Shown here in pieces: positions 60,701 to 64,000 of a stretch of 64,000 nt of DNA. The stretch covers positions 1-64,000 of the forward strand of contig CP060771.1 in NCBI GenBank assembly GCA_023205875.1, written 5' to 3'. The translations under genes and the position numbers were made by a program. How positions within the stretch are numbered: the stretch's first letter is position 1; each line of letters opens with the position of its first letter. Source of the stretch: Chloropicon primus (taxonomy: Eukaryota; Chlorophyta; Chloropicophyceae; Chloropicales; Chloropicaceae). The notes under the pieces were generated by a model that saw nothing but the letters and a program-made list of their open reading frames with translations, did no database searches and was not told where the DNA came from.

Positions 60701-61491
60701 CCTAAGCTCACGAGGGGCGTGCATGGTCGCCATCGCGTTCTTTCTCTCCCACCGGTGCTGGTGCTGGTGTCGGTGACGGTGACGGTGACTTACCTTGGAG
60801 AGAAAAAAGGTATAAAATACAAACATGAAGACTGGTCCGTAGCCGGCGTAGTCTCCACCCAAGACGGCCATCGCAGAGAGCCCCGTGCCAAAGATGAAGT
60901 TGAAGATGGAGATGGCATACTGGATGTAGTGCTGGTACGTTTTCGTGGTCGACAGCAAGAGCAGCATGACCCCGAGGGGCAAAAGGGCCGCATATCGAAT
61001 GATAACGAGCGTGCCCAGCGACAATATCGAATCGTGATCGTTGTTGACGTGATACGAAAAGTCTGCGATACCTAAGAGCGCCGTGATCACTAACAAACAA
61101 AAGCACGCGATCTGACTCCTTTTCTTCACCAGCGTGTAATAGTGTGTGCCGAAGTCTTTCTCAAGCTTCGAGTCTTGGAAAGTCAGGAGGATGCGGTTTG
61201 TCTTCACATTCTCTACCGCTTTCTGTGGTTCGGGCCGTGGCGGCGTGGCAAGAAGAAACGAGAACACAAGCAAGTCAGTCTATCTGCGAGTCGGAGGAGG
61301 AGGAGGAGGAGCAAACCTTCCAGAAAACCATAGAGGAGGCTTTCCATGGTTTGTGTTTGAAACATTCAACTTGCCTGCTTGTGGTGCCAATTGATCAGCT
61401 CTTCTATTCCCGAGGCGTGGACCGTGGGCTTCCCATTGTCGTCCGTTTTCTCCTCGGGCAGGATGTTCGACAATTTGAGACTCCCCGACAT
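54793..61491 (-). CDS. 12-TM class III cyclase with an embedded MBL-type phosphodiesterase and two cNMP-binding-like domains
   Basis: Exons 61491-61375, 61222-60794 and 60606-54793, all phase 0, give 2119 aa. Six TM helices (about 75-247) lead to the LLPSSAVKAL signalling helix and cyclase domain C1 (about 297-495). A charged linker follows, then a metallo-beta-lactamase fold (about 900-1157; ligands H958, H960, D962, H963, H1033, D1054, H1120). Two cNMP-binding-like domains come next (about 1169-1272 and 1317-1402), then six more TM helices (about 1668-1831), NMLPEAVAKEL and cyclase domain C2 (about 1872-2062). C1 keeps both metal Asp (305, 349) but lacks the catalytic Asn/Arg. C2 keeps Asn2011, Arg2015 and the KGKG Lys but has Ser1889 for a metal Asp. 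Glu1930 in C2 favours GTP. It probably makes and degrades a cyclic nucleotide at one membrane site. Confidence 0.93.
57684..58455 (-). other. MBL-fold phosphodiesterase domain inside the cyclase gene
   Basis: Two-metal motif THCHADHDGG at 58252-58284, TMHTIPAIG, YYSGDTCND and WLVHIAEKD supply the full ligand set. The following cNMP-binding pair matches the order known from Dictyostelium GbpA/GbpB (PdeD/PdeE). Confidence 0.85.
60607..60793 (-). other. Second intron of the cyclase gene
   Basis: The donor GTAAGT follows CTCTCCAAG and the acceptor is GTCACACAG. It contains a (CTTT)n tract. Splicing joins FYTFFLSK to SRFFKASVSTL between TM helices 4 and 5. Confidence 0.85.
61223..61374 (-). other. 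Apparent GC-AG intron of the cyclase gene
   Basis: The exon end CACAAGCAG is followed by GCAAGT, the standard GC donor consensus, and the acceptor is CGAACCACAG. Both sides are phase 0. No GT donor nearby keeps the frame as well. Confidence 0.7.
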
Positions 61492-62209
61492 AACTGAGGT
61501 CCACTTGGTACTACGACTCTTATCGTTCAAGTATAGTTCAAGTACGCCATTCTCTCACCAAGCTCCCGAGACACGCAAGCTTCCCCCCTTGTTCAACGAA
61601 TGAATGCAATGTACTCCGGTCCCAAGGTTTCAACCTAAAGCCTTTCAGGCCGAGTTCATATATCCTGCCCCCTCTCTTCCTCCGGCTCCCCTGTGCAGGG
61701 TTTGAATCCCACCACCCCCTGGACCTCTTGCCTTCAAACCGGTAAGGCGGTTTCGGTTTAGTTGTGTGAACCAATTGCCTCCTCACTCTTGTGCCGTCCA
61801 CTTGGACCCAACCAAAGACAGAGACCAGGAGAGACAGAGTGAGAGTGAGAGAGAGAATGACAATGCGAGTGCGAGTGTATCGCTCCAAGGGTCAGGGGGC
61901 TCCTCCGGGTCGCTCCTGTTGCCCTCTCTCTCCTGGTTGTCCTCAAAACCTTATTCCTTTCCATCGTCATCGTCTAGGACCGTCTTGGTTTCGGTCCTTG
62001 CGATAATACACGTTACCCGAAGAACCCGAAGAACCCGAACAAGTGGAGAGCACGAGAGTAAACATTCCACATGGGACCAGAACGAAAGAGAGAGAAAGAG
62101 AGTCACGAGATGGAACGTCTTGGGAAGAATGAAAACGACAATTGAATTCAATCCTCTCTCAAGGTCTCAAGAGAACGACAGAGAGAGAGAGAAAGAAAGA
62201 GACACAGAG

Positions 62210-62246
<37 letters not shown>

Positions 62247-62650
62247 TGTGGCTTACTGCCTCCTCTGGTCTCCTGTCTCCTGTGGGATTAAGGTTTTTCC
62301 CTTCTCCTCCTTCGTTTCCTTTTCTTCTCCTCCTTTTCTCCTCTTCTTCTCCTTTCCTTTAATGATCCGGTCAATCCACCTCATAAGGGTGTAAAGGATG
62401 AGGAAGAGTGTACCGCACGAAAACACGAACGAAGCCAGAGCGCGACGACGACGACGGAGGACGTGGTTTCAGAGGACGAAAGGACCGCGAAGAGGGGAAA
62501 GGACGCGAGAGTTCGACGAGCAGGACGAAAGAGTATCTCGTGATCTTTCCAAAGAGCTCTTACTTGGCTCATTTGGCGTCCGGAAGAGGGAGACGGGTTG
62601 GCATTGGACACAGTTTGGGTTGCTGTTTGTAGAACAAGGGGGAAGGAAGG
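61492..62650. other. Divergent intergenic region
   Basis: No gene is supported in these 1.16 kb. There is a (GA)n run at 62178-62242, GAACCCGAA repeats at 62016-62040 and one palindromic element at 62542-62559. GTTTGAATCCC at about 61700 superficially resembles a tRNA B box but lacks a matching cloverleaf. Confidence 0.55.
62520..62580 (-). promoter_or_regulatory. Conserved palindromic element, copy g
   Basis: Read on the minus strand, CCAAGTAAGA leads into GCTCTTTGGAAAGATC, then ACGAGATACTCTTTCGTCC. It lies 92 bp upstream of the CWC15 ATG, in opposite orientation. Confidence 0.57.
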
Positions 62651-63696
62651 ATGACTTCGGCGGCGAGGCCGACGTGGGCACCCGCCAAGGGTTCCGAGGA
62701 CCAGGTAAGTTAGAACGTCGTCCATCCCTCCGGCCATCCCTCGCTCGACGAAACAAACCACTGAACCACCAACGTTGTTGTTGTTGTTGTTGTTGTTTGA
62801 CATGACATGGCATGGCAGGGAGGCAGTAAGATGTTTGGATCGAGGACCTCGTACTCGAGCAAGGACCTTCCGGGCCACAAGGAGCTGAAGTCTCGTGCTT
62901 TGGGTCAGGACGGGGCGGAGGAGGTGGGCAAGAGGGACCTGAAGAGGGAGCTCTTGGAGAAGGAGGCCAAGCACTTTGCCAACAAGCCGGAGCTCCTGGC
63001 GGCCAAGCAGCTCAAGGTAAGTCGCGAGCGTCCGAGTGCTCGATTCGATCAGCAAAAAGTTCCCGAGCCTTTGCCTGACTGAGTTGTTTTGTTTTCGTTC
63101 TGCTCTGTTTGCGCCTTCGCTTCGACGGCGGAACACAGATACAGGCGCTGGAGCATAAGATAAAGGTGCCGGGGGTCGTGGACGCGGAGTTTGCGGCGAC
63201 TGGGGACCTCGTGACGCGGGAGGCAGACGCCGACGAGGACTTTGATTTCGACGACGGAGAGGGGGAGGACACGAAGGCCCGGTCGGCCCTTGGGGGCGGG
63301 GTGGAGGGCGCGGACGGCGGTGCCGCCGGGGTTTCGGAGGAGGAGGAGGACAGCAGCGACGAGGACGACGACGAGGACGACGACGAGGCAGAGCTTCTGG
63401 CGGAGTTGGAAAAGATAAAGCGGGAAAGGGCCGAGGAGCGCCAGAAGAAGGAGCAGGAGGCGGCGGAGGAAAACATGCTGGGCCAGAAGGACGAGATCAT
63501 GAGGGGCAACCCGCTGCTCAACATCGATGGCGGCGCCGGCGGTGGTGGTGACGACTTCCTGGTCAGACGGCGGTGGGACGACGACGTCGTGTTCAAGAAC
63601 CAGACCAGGAATGAGCCCAAGAGACAGAAGCGGTTCATCAACGATACGATACGATCAGATTTTCACCGTCGTTTTCTTGATAAATATATCAAATGA
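62651..63696 (+). CDS. CWC15: Spliceosome-associated protein CWC15
   Basis: Exons 62651-62704, 62819-63016 and 63139-63696, all phase 0, give 269 aa. The invariant N-terminus MTSAARPTWAPAKG is on exon 1; exon 2 adds the YSSKDLPGHKELKSR motif. The acidic middle (SEEEEDSSDEDDDEDDDE) leads to ELLAELEKIKRERAEERQKKEQE. The C-terminus RFINDTIRSDFHRRFLDKYIK is the family hallmark. It is a PRP19/CDC5L-associated subunit of the catalytic spliceosome. Both introns are GTAAGT...AG. A palindromic element lies 92 bp upstream. Confidence 0.96.
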
Positions 63697-63784
63697 CACA
63701 TCCTTTTGCTTTGGTGCGTGTGTGTGTGTAATCCTAAAGAAACTGTTTGTTTGTCTGTCTGTCTGTGTGTCTGTCTGTTCGTTA
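63697..63784. other. Short convergent 3' gap
   Basis: The 88 bp between CWC15 and the convergent partial gene contain (GT)n and (CTGT)n runs (63717-63778) and no gene. Confidence 0.6.
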
Positions 63785-64000
63785 TCACCTTTCACCTCTG
63801 AACTTGCGAGACTGCTGCTGCGACATCACTTTGAGGATGAGTTGGTCCGCCTTCCTCACCGCCTCGAGACAATCCCTCAGCTCGTGCTCTAGCCTCTCAC
63901 ACCTCTCGACCAGCTCCTGGTTGGCCCGGTGGAGCTCAAGGTTTTCCCTCTTCACCTCCTCCAACTGCAGGAACCTCGCATCATCCTGGTCCGTGGCGCT
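63785..64000 (-). CDS. C-terminus of a coiled-coil protein, cut by the window edge
   Basis: The 216-nt minus-strand frame is open from the window edge to a TGA at 63785-63787 (71 aa seen). The sequence is an uninterrupted amphipathic coil (FLQLEEVKRENLELHRANQ, ELVERCERLEHELRD, AVRKADQLILKVMSQQQ) ending in SRKFRGER. Family and function cannot be judged from this fragment. It converges on CWC15. Confidence 0.7.
   Translation of the reverse strand, partial: SATDQDDARFLQLEEVKRENLELHRANQELVERCERLEHELRDCLEAVRKADQLILKVMSQQQSRKFRGER

Noticed and set aside
61690-61725. tRNA-like B box (GGGTTTGAATCCC)
   Set aside because: T56 replaces the invariant C, the T-stem does not pair beyond three bases and no A box or acceptor stem is found.

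Overview
This looks like a chromosome end from a photosynthetic, flagellate-type eukaryote, most likely a green alga. The left end (1-~575) is a telomere on the C-rich strand. It is followed by about 700 bp of subtelomeric repeat and then, from about 2.2 kb on, a compact GC-rich gene array. Genes lie on both strands, are intron-poor, and use short GT-AG introns (plus one apparent GC-AG intron). Plastid genes point to the green lineage: a PsbP-domain lumen protein, a plant-type Mg-dependent 5-aminolevulinate dehydratase and a CAS-like thylakoid rhodanese protein. Cilium genes (CFAP100/MIA1 family and an FSIP1-like protein) imply that the organism builds a flagellum at some stage. A more exact placement cannot be made from sequence reading alone.

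Layout: telomere and subtelomere (1-1280); FMN-binding split-barrel protein (+), PsbP-like (-), DHHC palmitoyltransferase (+), glutamine synthetase II (-), FSIP1-like (+), PIN/PILS-type carrier (-), ALAD (+), an unknown Ser-rich protein (-), METTL17/Rsm22 (-), CysQ-like nucleotidase (+), a tail-anchored unknown (+), APC10/DOC1 (-, 3 exons), HAD-IIA phosphatase (-), a secreted/type I membrane repeat protein (+), acyl-CoA oxidase with a PTS1 (+), a membrane alpha/beta hydrolase (+), a MARVEL-like four-TM protein (+, 3 exons), a WH2-like-motif protein (-), TOM40 (-, 2 exons), NOL10/ENP2 (+), an unknown (-), the repeat-rich CAS-like protein (+), CFAP100 (+), a 1988-aa coiled-coil protein with two PH-like regions (+), a PA-TM-RING ubiquitin ligase (-), a 2119-aa cyclase/phosphodiesterase (-), CWC15 (+) and the C-terminus of a coiled-coil protein running off the right edge (-).

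The most striking item is the gene at 54793-61491. It encodes one polypeptide ordered 6TM - class III cyclase domain C1 - metallo-beta-lactamase-type phosphodiesterase - two cNMP-binding-like domains - 6TM - cyclase domain C2. It combines the layout of a mammalian transmembrane adenylyl cyclase with the MBL-cNBD-cNBD module known from Dictyostelium GbpA/GbpB phosphodiesterases. The catalytic residues of C1 and C2 have degenerated in a complementary way, which predicts a single composite active site.

A second novel-looking signal is a roughly 40-bp directional element with a near-palindromic core (GCTCTTTSGAAAGAGC). It occurs seven times, always about 90-380 bp upstream of a start codon. The telomere repeat itself (TTTTAGG, only two Gs) is also unusual. 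Intergenic DNA is rich in recent tandem duplications and purine/pyrimidine microsatellites. No transposons, viral elements, CRISPR arrays, rRNA or convincing tRNA genes were seen.
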